Shown here piece by piece: positions 12,391 to 24,363 of a DNA stretch of 64,000 nucleotides; the first letter of the stretch is position 1, and the number at the start of each line of letters is the position of its first letter. The notes under the pieces are model-generated. The model saw nothing but the letters and a program-made list of their open reading frames with translations, was not told the DNA's origin and ran no database searches. A program made the position numbers and the translations under genes. This DNA is from Cornus controversa (Eukaryota > Streptophyta > Magnoliopsida > Cornales > Cornaceae): contig CM048849.1 of NCBI GenBank assembly GCA_026545225.1, positions 15,321,541 to 15,385,540 of the forward strand. The letters run 5' to 3'.

Positions 12391-12579
12391 ATTTAATAAA
12401 ACTACTACACACTTATTTAAAATAATCAAAGCATTTAATACCACACAATTAGCATCTAAATTAAACATAAATAAATACATTGAAATTTTTTAAATTAAAA
12501 CTTTTAAAACACTCACAAATCAACAATTTAAATAAATAAATGACTCATTTAAATAACCTCAAAATAATGGGGTATTACA

Positions 12580-13830
12580 GGGTAACTCAAAATGTCATAC
12601 CAGTGTGAATAGTTTTCGACCTCCGTGACATGGTTAGGCAACTCCGAATGTCATGCACAACTCCAGACAACTCCTATTCATCAAGAATTTTAGCAATTCT
12701 ACAAATGTGCATTAAGCCACATAACTTCACAATTAACATGGTTATTATGCATGCATCACATTATAAATCATATCACACTACCATGCTAGCACATGCTCAA
12801 CATACATATCACCGTGCATATAATTTCTTACATAAGGCATCAACGTAAACATTTTCAAGGAATTTCTTTCTTTGGTGCATTTTCTCAAACACTCTGTATT
12901 CAAAATGCATACATGTTATCTCATGTCTCAAAAATGACATTAATTAACCTCATGCTTCCCCAATCAACACATATACATAATATCATCATCTAACACACAT
13001 GAGAATCAATCTTAACATGCCTAAACTAGAAGAAAAGCTAGTAAGTTATCATACTCAATAATCCCACGTCACCCTAGCATGTTAAACAATCAAACTCACC
13101 ACCAAAACCTATGGAATCAATAAACAAAGGAAGAATACACCCCTACCTCAAGTTTCCAAGCTTTCTTAGCAAAACCCTAAAATTTCTTAAGCTTCAAATT
13201 TGTCCAAATCAAACTTTTTCTGGGTCAAAACGTTGCTCTTGTAGCGTAGGACAAGTTTTCCTTCACCGACACCTTCCAATTCCAAGCTTAGGGTTTCCAA
13301 AATGAGGAGGAAATGAAAAGAGATGAAAAGGAAGGGAGAGAGTAGCTTGGCCAACTATTTTGGTCTAAGAGAAGTGAAAGATAATCTCAGCTCTTGATAT
13401 TTATATCATTTAGGGTGTGAAATGATCAAAATGCTCTTACGCCACTTAACGTACCCTCCCAATCTTCATTTTCAATTCTGAAAGTGGCTACGACTTTGAA
13501 ATCACTTCCATTCCTTTCTAACATTCTAATTGGTCTAAAATCAAAATAAAAAAATTTCAGAAAAATATTCAGTTTCCCGGGCCCACCCAACCCATGTTAA
13601 GGGCCCCGCCGACCCAAAACTCTCAAAATGAGCAAATTGGCTCGAAAAATCCCCGGATCTCAAAACAAGTCCCCAAACATGAATTTCACATATAGAATAT
13701 GTGTAACATCATTTAAAATCATTCAGAGATAGTAAATGATTAAATAAAAGAAAGCCGGTCAAAATTAGACCTGGTTTCAACTGTTTTATTGACATTTTTA
13801 AGTTTCATTTATTTTCAAAAATATCATTTA
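12580..13830 (-). mobile_element. Reversed chromovirus LTR fragment, second family
   Basis: No host gene is seen. The reverse of the GAGGTAGGGGT block occurs at 13138-13152, and 13570-13640 is a reversed match to the GGGCCC-rich segment after the LTR starts at 51090 and 63297. I read it as a reversed LTR of the family starting TGTAGAGACC. It continues to a solo Tat LTR inserted at 13836. Confidence 0.55.
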
Positions 13831-13835
13831 CTAAG

Positions 13836-14202
13836 TGATGAAGTAAAAATTCACCCGAGCTGGTCAAACGCCAACCTGTGAAAAAGGACAAGAGAAGTGT
13901 AATCGAAGGGGAACTAGTGTAGGGCCGGCCGATTACTTTCCGACGATCAAATCAGTTATAGGGAAGGTTTACCAAAGCTGTAGGAGAATTTAGGGAGTAT
14001 TAATTGCATACCTTGGTATATGAATCGTCCGGTATTTATAGCACCCAAGCGAAAGGAGTGCCCTAGTAAAACTCTGTCTCCTCAACTTCCCTTTCCCACT
14101 TGGAGTTAACCAGTCTTGGTCAGAGTATTCTTATCTTCCACGTCACCTTAGCGCTAACTTCCCACGTCATATGTTTCATATTAGGAGTCAAACACCCCAT
14201 CA
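13836..14202 (-). mobile_element. Solo LTR of a Tat-type element
   Basis: A 367-bp sequence from TGATGAAGTAAAAATTCACC to AGTCAAACACCCCATCA, flanked by perfect 5-bp direct repeats CTAAG at 13831-13835 and 14203-14207. It matches both LTRs of the element at 56181-61764 along its whole length, including GTATTTATAG and the terminal CAAACACCCCATCA. Two intact ends, a perfect target duplication and no internal region make it a solo LTR, formed by recombination between the two LTRs of a former insertion. It sits inside chromovirus LTR sequence. Confidence 0.92.
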
Positions 14203-14207
14203 CTAAG

Positions 14208-14880
14208 TATTGATATAAATGCTTGTTGATTGAGGTTGAGAAGTGGTCATGGATGGAGTATGTGTGAAATCAGGGATTATAGTCTGAAACATTATGCGGA
14301 ATCATAATCAATGTTATGATTCATCGTAATATTACGCGGAATTGTAAGCTAGATTATAATTCATCGTAAAATGAGAAACTTGGGACATGAAAAACAAGTG
14401 TGATTACGCGGATCGTGCATGGACTCGCAATTGCACATAATCATAATTGAGATTACGCGAAATTGTAATGGAGAGTGCATAAAATCGTAGTCTCCACTAC
14501 GATTCAACGTAATGTGTGAGGGTAGACACCTATTTAGTTAGGATTACATTACAGAGTCACTTGTGGGACCCACCTATAAGGAACTTTTGAGACGTGTTTA
14601 TTTATTAGTACATGTGGAGACATTTCCGTGAGGTTGTGAGACCAATGCCTTAGGTTAATGATTGAGATGTGAGCTAGATTATAACCCAAGTGTTCTATAT
14701 AGGAACGTATGGTAGGCTATTAAAGCTTCTGCAAAAGTGATCTCAGTGGTCTGGATTAGAACCAAGGGTAACAGAATGGTGATTGTCACGGTTATCCAGG
14801 GACACAGAGACGATGACCGGGCAAGCTTGACCAAGCTTGGAATGGGGGCGTTCCGGTAACTCAGATTTTGAGGCATGACA
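14208..14880 (+). mobile_element. Chromovirus LTR 3' part, second family
   Basis: Ends in a GAGGCATGACA block at 14880 comparable to the LTR ends at 6954 and 8419, and carries a palindromic word cluster at about 14270-14530. No host gene. The small minus-strand frame near its end is not supported. Confidence 0.5.
14270..14530. repeat. Palindromic word cluster (ATTACGCGGAATCGTAAT type)
   Basis: Repeated imperfect dyads such as ATTATGCGGAATCATAATC, ATGATTCATCGTAATATTAC, ATTACGCGGAATTGTAA and TACGATTCAACGTAATG. They occupy the same position, about 350-610 bp before the LTR end, as the clusters at 6350 and 7930, but with a different word. Confidence 0.8.
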
Positions 14881-15386
14881 CGGCCAAAGAGATGAGGAAG
14901 AGAGAATGAAATCTGATTTTGACCACCTTTGACCTATACATTATACATATACTATATTTTACAAGTTTTGTAAGACATTGCACTTAAGCCCCTGAAGTTC
15001 CCTCTTAAATGCTCATTATCCCTAACAACTTCCTTCTAATTACATACTAACTTGCTCTTCTCTCCCCTTATCATTTAAACCGCATAATAATTCATATACA
15101 CCCTTATATGAAATTTACAAAACTCGTAAAATTCTTTCGAATCACCCAACCCATCCCGGGCCCCACAACTGATCCCAAAAATTCGAAAGAATTATTCAAC
15201 TCCCCAGAACTACCAATCTTGTGGAATAAATTCTCATACACCATAAAAATAATATTTTCCTCATCCGAAATCCAGAAGTAATTTCAGGCCCACTTATTCG
15301 ATCTCGAGCCCACATGCCCGTACAGAAACACCCTTATTAGGAAAACTAATATTCAAACCAAATATCATAAATGCAAAAGCCTAAAC

Positions 15387-15427
<41 letters not shown>

Positions 15428-15910
15428 ACATCTCGTACTGGTGGATCCCTCATAAGAGTATAAGCATGATGCAATTCCTCAACAAGTGCACAACCTTGCC
15501 GTGCAATACGATCAATCGTAAGGTGAAATATGATCAATCGTAAATTACGATCTATCGGTAGGATGTATCAAAAGCTGCTGGTTTCCATTCTTCAAATTTT
15601 CATGGAGTTACGATCCATCGTAATGGGGATTACTATCAATCGTAATTTCTCAAACAAAAATCATGATTCTTCCATACTTGTCCATTTAATGTCCAACCCT
15701 CAATCTTTAACATGTACACATTCTCCTTGATCCTACACACATCTAATATGATCCATAGCATATGTATAGTGATAATTCCATAAACATATCATCATGGTGA
15801 ACTCATGTCCACCATACATACAATGAACCAAAATTGAATACGTAAGTCCAATCCTTAATACCAAGCATATGCTTAAACTAATCAACACATAATTAGAATA
15901 ATAAAAATAA
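14881..15910. other. Repeat mosaic without a gene
   Basis: No coding region is recognisable. The stretch contains GGGCCC-rich LTR-like sequence (about 15140-15320), a (TA)n tract at 15388-15425, and a palindromic word cluster at 15505-15645 built on TACGATCAATCGTAA. These suggest further pieces of the second chromovirus LTR family in reversed orientation. Confidence 0.6.
15505..15645. repeat. Palindromic word cluster (TACGATCAATCGTAA type)
   Basis: TACGATCAATCGTAAG, ATGATCAATCGTAAATTACG, TTACGATCCATCGTAATGG and CTATCAATCGTAAT follow each other within 140 bases. The arms TACGAT and ATCGTA are inverted, with two or three variable central bases. Confidence 0.85.
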
Positions 15911-17076
15911 AAAAAAATTATAGGGCTCTACATATACCTACTTCATCCACGGTGCCAACATTAAAGCCTATCAAAATTCTTTACATACTCAGCGTCCCAA
16001 CGGGCATGCCAAAATATGTTCACCTACTAAATCGGCTGGAGTAGTTGATGTAGCTAAATTGATTGTGAGCATGTCATAGCCATGAAAGCAGCTCAAAAAG
16101 GATTAAAAGTGGTCGAACACAAATATATCTTTTAAAAAAATTAATAGACCAGATGACTTCTAAGAGAGAGAATAATGACAACTACAAGGTTCTTTTTTGC
16201 CTTGATTAAGAGGACTTTCAAGAATTGTGATGAAAATGAGAATTGATAAATAAAGGTGCAAGGATAATTAAGACTAGAATGTAAATTGACAAAGAATTGA
16301 AATTGCAAGGATACATAATTGCTAGAAAGTAAAAGAACTGGAATAGGTAAATTGACATAAAAGGAAATTGACAAGGAAAAATAAAGTGCGTCAATTTAAA
16401 TTGATAAGGAAAAGTAAATTGATAGGAAATGATAAATTGATATGAATAAGATAAGTGTTCTGATGGTGTTGGACCCTTTACATAGCTTACAAATGAGCTA
16501 TTTATAGGGTTTACAATGAAAGAAATTTCCTAAAATCATGTAGAGATCTTCTTTTAAATATGAAATTTTGTAGTTGAATAAGCCAGCTAACAGAATTTGT
16601 AGCCGAATTGGTCAGAAAATAGAATCAGTCAAAAATCTGCAATAAATCAACTGAAACATCTCTAACAAATTAGTTTCAAATCTTTCTTTGAATTTGAAAT
16701 AAGTTTGAATTGGTCTCTAATAGGTCCAGAAATCTCCAAGTGTCTCTTATCCACTAACTTCCAATAACTAACTCTTAGAATCAAGCAAGAGAATCTCTAT
16801 TGAATTCAAATCAGTCATATCCCTGATTGAGTCATGATGGCTCCATGTGTCTTTTATATTTTCATTTGAAATCCAAAATTCAAATATGTAGCCAAGCTAT
16901 CCAAATTGTAGGAATCATGTGTCATTTATTCTGTCACTTTCTAAATTATAGCAACTACTCTACTAACTCACAATCGGCCAGCTTTATAGTCCATTTTTCA
17001 TCAGACACGTCATTACTCCCGTATCAAATTGTCCTTCCATGTTAGGCTTACATGACAACCATGTTTGAGTGTCAAC
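15911..17076 (-). mobile_element. Tat-type 5' LTR with primer-binding site and a short internal stub
   Basis: In minus-strand reading an LTR runs from TGTTGACACTCAAACATGG (right end, 17076) to GGTGAACA (16017). It is followed by TATTTTGGCATGCCCGTTGG, the same kind of primer-binding site as after the LTR ending at 40719. The two LTRs share the start pattern, a TATA box (CTATAAATAG, reversed at about 16499) and the block AAAGTCCTCTTAATYRAGGC. About 100 bases of internal sequence remain. It is a broken remnant of the same family as 39456-49165. Short open frames within are not genes. Confidence 0.7.
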
Positions 17077-18499
17077 ACTTATTCACAACTCAAACCACAT
17101 AAATAATCGAAAAGTCCAATTTTACTTTTGAAAGAGCATGAAGATTTCATAATTCTTCGGAATCAAAAGTTCCATATGCTTTCCTCAAGGGAGCAACTTT
17201 CTGGTGATTCCACCACAATGAATTGACCGTTATATAAGTACACTCCCACGTTAGGGGCATTTCAAGAATGATATGAGTTTCCAATGACTAATTCTGCAAA
17301 TTAAATGCAACATATTCTAAAGTAACTAGCTTTCAACAACTATTAAAGTTAACACCCAAAAAAAAAAAACACTTCTCCGTATTAAAGTTAACAATCAACT
17401 TTAAGCAGCTTGATGATTAAAGGATGTTTGGACTAAATTACCTTTAGTCCAAAGAGAATGGGCTGAACAGCGTGAACTGCCATGGACCAAGTTAATGCAG
17501 AGAATATGTGTTTCCTTTCTTTAAAATTCTTCACATTCTAAGGGATAAAAGCATCACTGAGTCTTGTGATAATCTAATATCAGTATATCACATATATTGT
17601 TACTATTACTCAATTAAATTACCAAGGCATTTTATCACATAAACTCTCACTATTACTCAATTATGACATTATATTTTATTTCTCATTTTGTTGATAGTTA
17701 TCGGACCATGTTTTTTTTCTTTTCTTGATGAACAAACAAATATATAAATATTGTGAAATATTCATGGTGCGGACTAAACCTATAGCACGAAAGTGTAAAG
17801 ACAAATGATTTTAATTAATAATTTTTAATTTTGTTATATCATCATGATCATGATTTTGTGATGCTAAAACTATAAGATTGATCTTATGGTGGGTGGGTTT
17901 CAGTAAATTTGTCTAATTAATCATGTGCCCAATGTGTTCAAGTTTTGGCTTCATGTATGTACAGTAAAAACATGCACCATTAATCAATTAGTTATGAGCT
18001 ATATATATATATATATATATATATCCATCATTTGAGTTACTTCAACCTTATCTTCAGACACTAAATAATTTAAAAACCCCAAATTTATCACCATGTGCAT
18101 ATGACAAATGTGAAGCACCTTATGTGAGTAATTTAAGTATATAAGATAGGGTTATGAAGTGGGATAGATACTCCAGAACCAAACAAAGTGGTACACCTAT
18201 CTGACTGTGTTTGGTTGACCTTATACATCATATCAAACAAATACATTTCCACAAAGCTAAGGCCACAATTTTGCCTTAATTACAAAAAGTACTACTGTAT
18301 ATAACTTGGCCTATAAAGTAACATATGATAGAGACTAGGAGCCTTTGGTGGACCATCTCTCGGATTCTGCAATCTTGTGATGTTACACTCTGCACATTTA
18401 TCATTAATTTTTGGCTCAAAGGTTTAAGTTTCTCTGACACTAAATTATGCGAATCCAATAAAAACAACCCAAAACTGAAAAAAAAATAAAAAAATCAAA
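17077..18499. other. Intergenic stretch, no gene seen
   Basis: AT-rich, apparently low-copy DNA with only short chance open frames. A TA tract lies at about 18000-18024. I recognise no coding region, RNA gene or transposon ends here. Confidence 0.6.
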
Positions 18500-19490
18500 T
18501 GAGCATAATGTAGTTACGAAGTCAACAAATAAATTTTTAAACTTTTAAAAAGTGATCAAAATGTTTTTTTTGGAACTATTTGTTGTTAATTTTTCAAACA
18601 CAATTTCTAAACTATCTCTTATATATTATATTTAAAAGAATAAAAATAAAAAAAAATATCAAAATCTCAAATTAATGAAATTAATGAAAGGATGATGGTG
18701 GTGGTAATAATATTTTACATTATACAAGAAATATTATTTGACCTAGCATTATTTTAAAATTTGATCTTTTTTTATAAAAAATAATTACTTACATTAATAA
18801 ATTTAAAATAATAATAATAAGTGTATTTATAGAAAAAATGAAATAAAAAATTTACTTACTTTATTAAATTTAAAATAATTTGATGTAGGCAGACATATGG
18901 CATTCGAGTCTTTACTAATAAATACGTTTTTATTTCATTTTTTTTATAAATACACTTTTTATTATTTTTTTAAATTTAATAAAGTAAGTAATTTTTTTTT
19001 AAGAAAAAAGATCAAATTTTAAAATAATGTTAACCCAAGTAATATTACTTGTACAATGTAAAATATTATTACCACCACCATCAAAATAATTTGATGTACG
19101 CAGACTCATGTCATCTGAGTTTTTGCTAATAAATATTTTTTTATTTCAATTTTTCTATAAATACACTTATTATTATTATTTTAAATTTAATAAAGTAAGT
19201 AATTTTATTTTTAAGAAATATTAAATTTTAAAATAATGCTATCTCAAGTAATATTCATTGTATAATGTAAAATATTATTACCACCACCATCATCCTTGCA
19301 TTAATTTCATTAGTTTGAGTTTTTGGCATTTTTTTATTTTTTTCAATTTTTAAATGTTATATAGAAGGACTAGTTTAGGAATCGTATTTCAAAAGTTGGT
19401 TGAAAATGATCTCAATGGAGCATCTTGCTCATTTTTTGAAAGTTTGAGGACTTATTTGCTCACTTTTAAGTAGAGGGGGTATTATGCTCA
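18500..19490. mobile_element. Foldback (long inverted repeat) DNA element
   Basis: The stretch is bounded by TGAGCATAAT at 18500-18509 and its reverse complement ATTATGCTCA at 19481-19490, and the two halves are inverted copies over several hundred bases. For example, GATGGTGGTGGTAATAATAT at 18693 pairs with ATATTATTACCACCACCATC at about 19271. A third copy of the arm end at about 19068-19085 shows that one arm was duplicated. There is no coding sequence. No clear target-site duplication was found, so the superfamily is unknown. It is AT-rich, with CAAATTAATGAAATTAATG also mirrored. Confidence 0.75.
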
Positions 19491-19503
19491 CTGCGAGAAA
19501 CCT

Positions 19504-19537
19504 TGGGGGGTTGGGGGGGGGGGGGGGGGGGGTGGGG
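19504..19537. repeat. Poly-G tract
   Basis: A run of G interrupted only by a few T, with one stretch of about 20 G, right after the foldback element. It may fold into a G-quadruplex or contain sequencing error. Confidence 0.8.
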
Positions 19538-19591
19538 TGTTTTGCACTTTTGCATAAAAACAATCATAAAGCTATATAATAATTTATATTA

Positions 19592-20960
19592 GGTAAAGTT
19601 CAGAAAACACCCCTGTGGTATGCATATTGTGCGTATTGTTCCCCTTCCGTTCTTAAAACACCCCAAAATTTTAATTTTCGTGCGAATAAGTCTATTCTGT
19701 CATTGCACCGTTAACGGAATGATGAATTTACCAAAATGTCCATCCGTAAAAATAAAATAAAATAAAAAATAAAAATTTTAGTGAAATGATGGAAAAGGAT
19801 ACACAATAGTAAATATATAATATTGACTTAAAAACAAAAAAACTGTCATCGGTGGGCCCCACATGTCTCCCTCTCCATTTTCTATCTGAAATTCATCTTC
19901 CTTCTCACCCAAAACGTAAACCCAAATTTTGTACAGTGATCATGCATGAGAGATGAAAGTGAAGTTAGATATTAGTACTTTATGTTCACTTAGTATTACC
20001 CTTTTTTTTGTGCCTCATTGGTAAAAGTGGAAGTCCATATATATGGTTAGTTTAAATATAGAATAAAAGTTATTACAGGTTTATACTTGCGGAGAACATG
20101 TGCCACTACATAGCTTAAGGATTGAGTGTTTTAAGGGTTATTAGTAATCCAAATATCCTTCAATCACAATCAAAACACAAGATTTAGTAAATCAAATAAT
20201 CTAGTGAGTTAAAAATCTTTGTAATTTCATACTCTAAAATAATAAAATTAATTAAGCATGTAAAATCTAAGGTTTCCAAACCTTCTATCTCAAAATCAAT
20301 CTATATAACACTTTAAACAACACCAAAATCATGGCCCTAGATTTTGTATATATACTGTTATATCATCAATTATATATATACACATATACATAAACAATGA
20401 TGAGTATATTGTGAAAATCTTGGTGTTTACCATCACCATTGACGTGCTTACAGAGAGTGCAGTGAGAGAGAGAGAGAGAGAGTGGAGTTTAGAGAAAGAG
20501 AATAGTGAGATAGTGTGTGGTTAGAGAGAGAACGAATGAGAGAAAGAGTGCAGTTAGAGAGAGAACGGTGAGAGAGAGTGTGTGGTTAGAGAGAGAAAAA
20601 GAGTGGGGTTACCGAGAGAGTGTGTGGTGGTTAGAGAGAGAGAGAGAATGGATGAGAGAGAGAGAGGGGTTACAAAGAACGGGTGAGAGAGATGAGGTAT
20701 ATGTGTGCCCGTGTATACGTATATACAAAGTGGGTTAACAAGGCACAATAAATAAAAGGGTATTTATGACCTTTTAAATTTAAAAGACTCATGTGCCCAA
20801 CACGTGAGCAACTTAACGGACAAAAACAAACGACTAGTTAACAGAGGGTACCAACTCGCACACTTTTTTCAAACTTATGGGGGTTATCTGCACAATTGAA
20901 ACTAGAGGGGTGGCAAACGCACAAAATCTATATAACAGGGGTGTTTTCTGAACTTAACCC
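19592..20960. mobile_element. Non-autonomous Mutator-like element
   Basis: The ends are inverted copies: GGTAAAGTTCAGAAAACACC at 19592 and, reversed, GGGTTAAGTTCAGAAAACAC ending at 20960. Similarity continues for about 45 bases through CCCTGT and TTGTGCGT. The element is flanked by the perfect 11-bp direct repeat AATTTATATTA at 19581-19591 and 20961-20971. Target duplications of 9-11 bp with inverted ends of this length are typical of Mutator-like elements. At 1369 bp with no transposase it must have been moved in trans. Inside are a TTAACGG-rich subterminal segment near the right end and a long GA-rich tract. Confidence 0.85.
20455..20695. repeat. GA-rich simple repeat
   Basis: Purine-rich tract of GAGAGA runs broken by TGGGGTTA and TGTGTGG spacers, inside the Mutator-like element. 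Open frames through it on either strand (Arg-Glu or Ser-Leu repeats) are artefacts of composition. Confidence 0.9.
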
Positions 20961-20971
20961 AATTTATATTA

Positions 20972-22339
20972 CATTTAAGCTTAGTATAATAAGAAGAAAA
21001 AAGTTAATCTAACGGTCAAAAGTGGTTACAAAATCAATCATATGATTCGAAATGTCTTTGTCTATCTACGATTCAAAATAATTCTATCTAACGGTTATGA
21101 CAGTGCCTCAGGCACAGACATACACTAATCCATATATATTTTTTTAGGTTAACTAATTGGAAAACTGACATGGAATACATGGTTAATATAACTAAATGAA
21201 TTGGCATGTATATATATATATACTATATGGATTTCTTCCCTTCTCGGTATTATTTCTGGGATCATTGTAATGATCCACTCCACCTGATGGTATGATATTA
21301 TCTGCTTTAAGCCTAAACTCACACGATTTTGCTCTTCAATTTTACTCCAAAAAGTCTCATTATTTGGAAAAAATACACTACATATAAGCACATTTCTTTC
21401 TCCACACCCTAATGATGTGAAATTGAGCAACCTCTATATCTTGTGAATATGATAGCTCGCTCAGTGTCTATTGCACCCGTTCACAAGGGTAACAACCATG
21501 TATTTTGGTTCAAAATTGTAATTGAGAATGGTTAGATATAGGCCGGACTGATATATATTATTTGTAACATGCACAACAGGTGAAATGACGTAATTCATGG
21601 TATATTGAATCAATTGCACCCTTGCTTAAGGAACAAAATATACTTATATATATATATATATATATATCACTATCATGCGCATGCATGTCTATTATTGCAA
21701 AAGAAAAAGATGGATGATTCATGATTTGATAATTGGAAAACATGAATCCTCGGATAAGGCCTCCCACCACCAACCTATGTCTCTTATACATATTCTAATC
21801 CTTCATGTTCAAACAAGAAATGTACATATATGTCTTCTTGCTTGTCTAGATTATAAGCTGACTCCACCATCCATGATGCTTTGCAGGAAGAGATCGAAGA
21901 TATGCCCTATTGGGAATGCTAAAAGCTCCAAGCTCAGGTGGGCCAAATTGTGTACTTGAGATGATACATATATAAAAGCTTTTGAACTACTCGCAGTACT
22001 AAATTGGATATATATATATAGGCACCAAAAGCCATAAAAACACTATTACCAATTGTACTTGAAACAGTATTCACATCCCGGCCACTTGATGTTTTTATCT
22101 GTATATACTGATCTTTAAACTGTGTCCTCCCTATATGGAAGACAATGAATGTGCAAGTGACCCCATTCAGGTACTCCCATTGAAGATGGTGCTAATGAGA
22201 AATCACATTACCAACAGTACTCATGTGTTTGGATTGACAGATCAATCCGGTTAAAAAGAAGGAGAAGATAAAAAAGGGAGTCCAAGCTTATCTCCATCGT
22301 GTTTGTTTTAGCTAGAAACCATGGAGGACACACACACAC

Positions 22340-22378
<39 letters not shown>

Positions 22379-23355
22379 ATGAAAAATTATCTATCTCCTG
22401 CCTTAGTTACAACAGTTAATTAATGCTATCATCTCATTTTCTTTCTTAATTTTATATTGTAAACAATATTTTCCTGTAATTTCTTTTATATACAATCTAT
22501 GCAGAATCATTACATAAGCATTCCCTCGGCGTGAGTTGCTAGAATTTGAAGAATGATGATTTTATGAATAAGAGCTGAAGAATACACAATACAATATATA
22601 TATATATATATATATATATAGGCTCTAACAGCAGGATCTTTGTAGCTAGCTAGGCATGTACGTCCTTGGACACATTGAGTGGGCCGGGTTTTGATTGAAA
22701 TTCATAAGATTTGAGCTATCCATCTCTAGAGAAAAAAGTTAACCTAGTTTGGATTGTATGAGATACGGTCATCATCATGCATGCCACTGACACTGCCACT
22801 GCCACTGCCACATGAGGGATCCATCCACATCCAACAACAACATTCTGCTGCATTTTTTAGTGCCTCATACTAACCTTTTTTTTTCTTTTCCCTTTAATCA
22901 TTGAGCATCATCCTCCTGTATTATTATGCTCCACAAACGCATAACAAAGTTAACCCTATAAGCTAAATACCGACAAAGATAAACAAGTTACGGAGTATAT
23001 AACTAATGCATTATTTTATACAAAATTAAAATTTGTGTTTAACAAAGATTTACAAAAGTATACAAGGCAAATTGTACTTTCTGAATATATATATATATAT
23101 AGATATATATATAATTTTAAATTGTAATCTGTTCAGTTTCTTGATATGAAATTAAAACGAAGTGAAGGACATCTGAGTAGAATTTGAAACTATTTCAATC
23201 CTTCTCTTTTATACAGGTACAGTTTAGCTTTGGACATGTCTCGCTATCGCATGTATAAAAATACAAGTTAACCAACAGTAAAAAGCATGACTCGATCTAC
23301 TACTAAAGATATATATATACACGTGCTTGTTTTTTCATGTCAGTGCACTGTGGTG

Positions 23356-23430
<75 letters not shown>

Positions 23431-23599
23431 TAAATTATCAAAATATATTCTGTAATGGTAAAAACTACTAATACTATAAGCTGAATGGCACAAACAGATT
23501 CGAACAAAAAAATAGTAAATCTGCCCTGCGACGGAGGCAGTACATACTCACGGGGAAGCTTCCTCCTGAATTTTTATTTATTTTTTTTCTTTCGTATTA

Positions 23600-23631
<32 letters not shown>

Positions 23632-23972
23632 AAATTTTACAAATTGGCCCCTTCGTTTGCAAAATTGTTAATCTGACCCTTAGCGTATAATTCTTGACCT
23701 GATTTGGTTTATTTCAATTACTTGTTTTGGTTCAGTAATGGATATGTAGATGGTATTTCTTTTAGTAATATTGATTATCAGTCTGAGTTATAATCTAATT
23801 GTATGAAAGGCAAATGATAGTATATGTTGATCTGATTGTGTGATTTTGCAAATAGAAAAGTGATCCAATCCAAAGTTAATTTACTCAAACAATGTATTTA
23901 TATACAAGTAAAGTATTGGTTGCCTTTTAAAAATGACCATATGCATGGAGTAAAAATGATTATATACGGTAG

Positions 23973-24011
<39 letters not shown>

Positions 24012-24275
24012 TGAGAGGAAATGACTGAGTAATGCAAGTCATGAAGCAAATTTTACCAATTCATTTAACTAGTAATTTTATACAATAAGTCGTTAGTTGA
24101 TACAAGTCAACCTTATGATTGATAGTTTATTTTATTATTTTTATCTCGTTACACCAAGTCCACTCAAATTATTTTCTAGTTCGGTCACGGCTAAATGTGT
24201 CCCAGACTTTCATTTACAACACTTTACAAAAACCCAACATAATTACAGTGTAATGCACTTAATATATGTATCCGT
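20972..24275. other. Upstream region of the zinc-finger gene, no gene seen
   Basis: Low-copy looking AT-rich DNA without a supportable coding region. It holds many simple repeats: TA tracts near 21645-21667, 22345-22370, 22596-22620 and 23982-24005, a compound TA-TG tract at 23359-23428, and another at about 23605-23631. A short ACTGCC repeat lies near 22790-22812. It presumably contains the distal promoter of the gene starting at 24364. Confidence 0.6.
23359..23428. repeat. Compound (TA)n(TG)n microsatellite
   Basis: About 20 TA units run directly into about 14 TG units. A second, shorter TA-TG compound repeat lies 180 bp downstream. Confidence 0.95.
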
Positions 24276-24276
24276 C

Positions 24277-24286
<10 letters not shown>
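24276..24286 (+). promoter_or_regulatory. Probable TATA box of the zinc-finger gene
   Basis: CTATATAAATA lies 78-88 bases before the chosen start codon, at the left edge of a TA microsatellite (24278-24317). The match to the plant TATA consensus is good, but the flanking TA tract makes an exact transcription start impossible to call. Variation in the tract length could change promoter spacing. Confidence 0.5.
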
Positions 24287-24320
<34 letters not shown>

Positions 24321-24363
24321 TCCTAACGTTTAGCTTTCAACATTGTATGTATCTATATCCAAA

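Larger units (their letters stand above)
10168..12579 (-). mobile_element. 5' LTR of the minus-strand chromovirus
   Basis: Begins TGTGACACCCCC and ends GGGGTATTACA on the plus strand, so it reads TGTAATACCCC to GTGTCACA in its own direction. It shares its first bases and the GGTGGCCAGGCTTATAC block with the LTRs at 26465-29895 and 30034-33629. The primer-binding site and internal remnants lie immediately to the left, identifying it as a 5' LTR. It is about 2.4 kb long and contains a 67-bp tandem repeat and two TA tracts. Confidence 0.8.

Noticed and set aside
12062-12480. Minus-strand open frames of over 100 codons with long Tyr-Ile runs (also near 8795-9109 and 2870-3067)
   Set aside because: They read through TA microsatellites in LTR sequence; the non-repeat ends match no protein and come from LTR sequence.
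20517-20748. Arg-Glu rich frame on plus and Ser-Leu rich frame on minus
   Set aside because: Both come from the GA-rich tract inside the Mutator-like element.
21149-21959. Open frames of 77-94 codons upstream of the zinc-finger gene
   Set aside because: No recognisable domain, overlapping on both strands and crossing a TA tract; not enough to call a gene.
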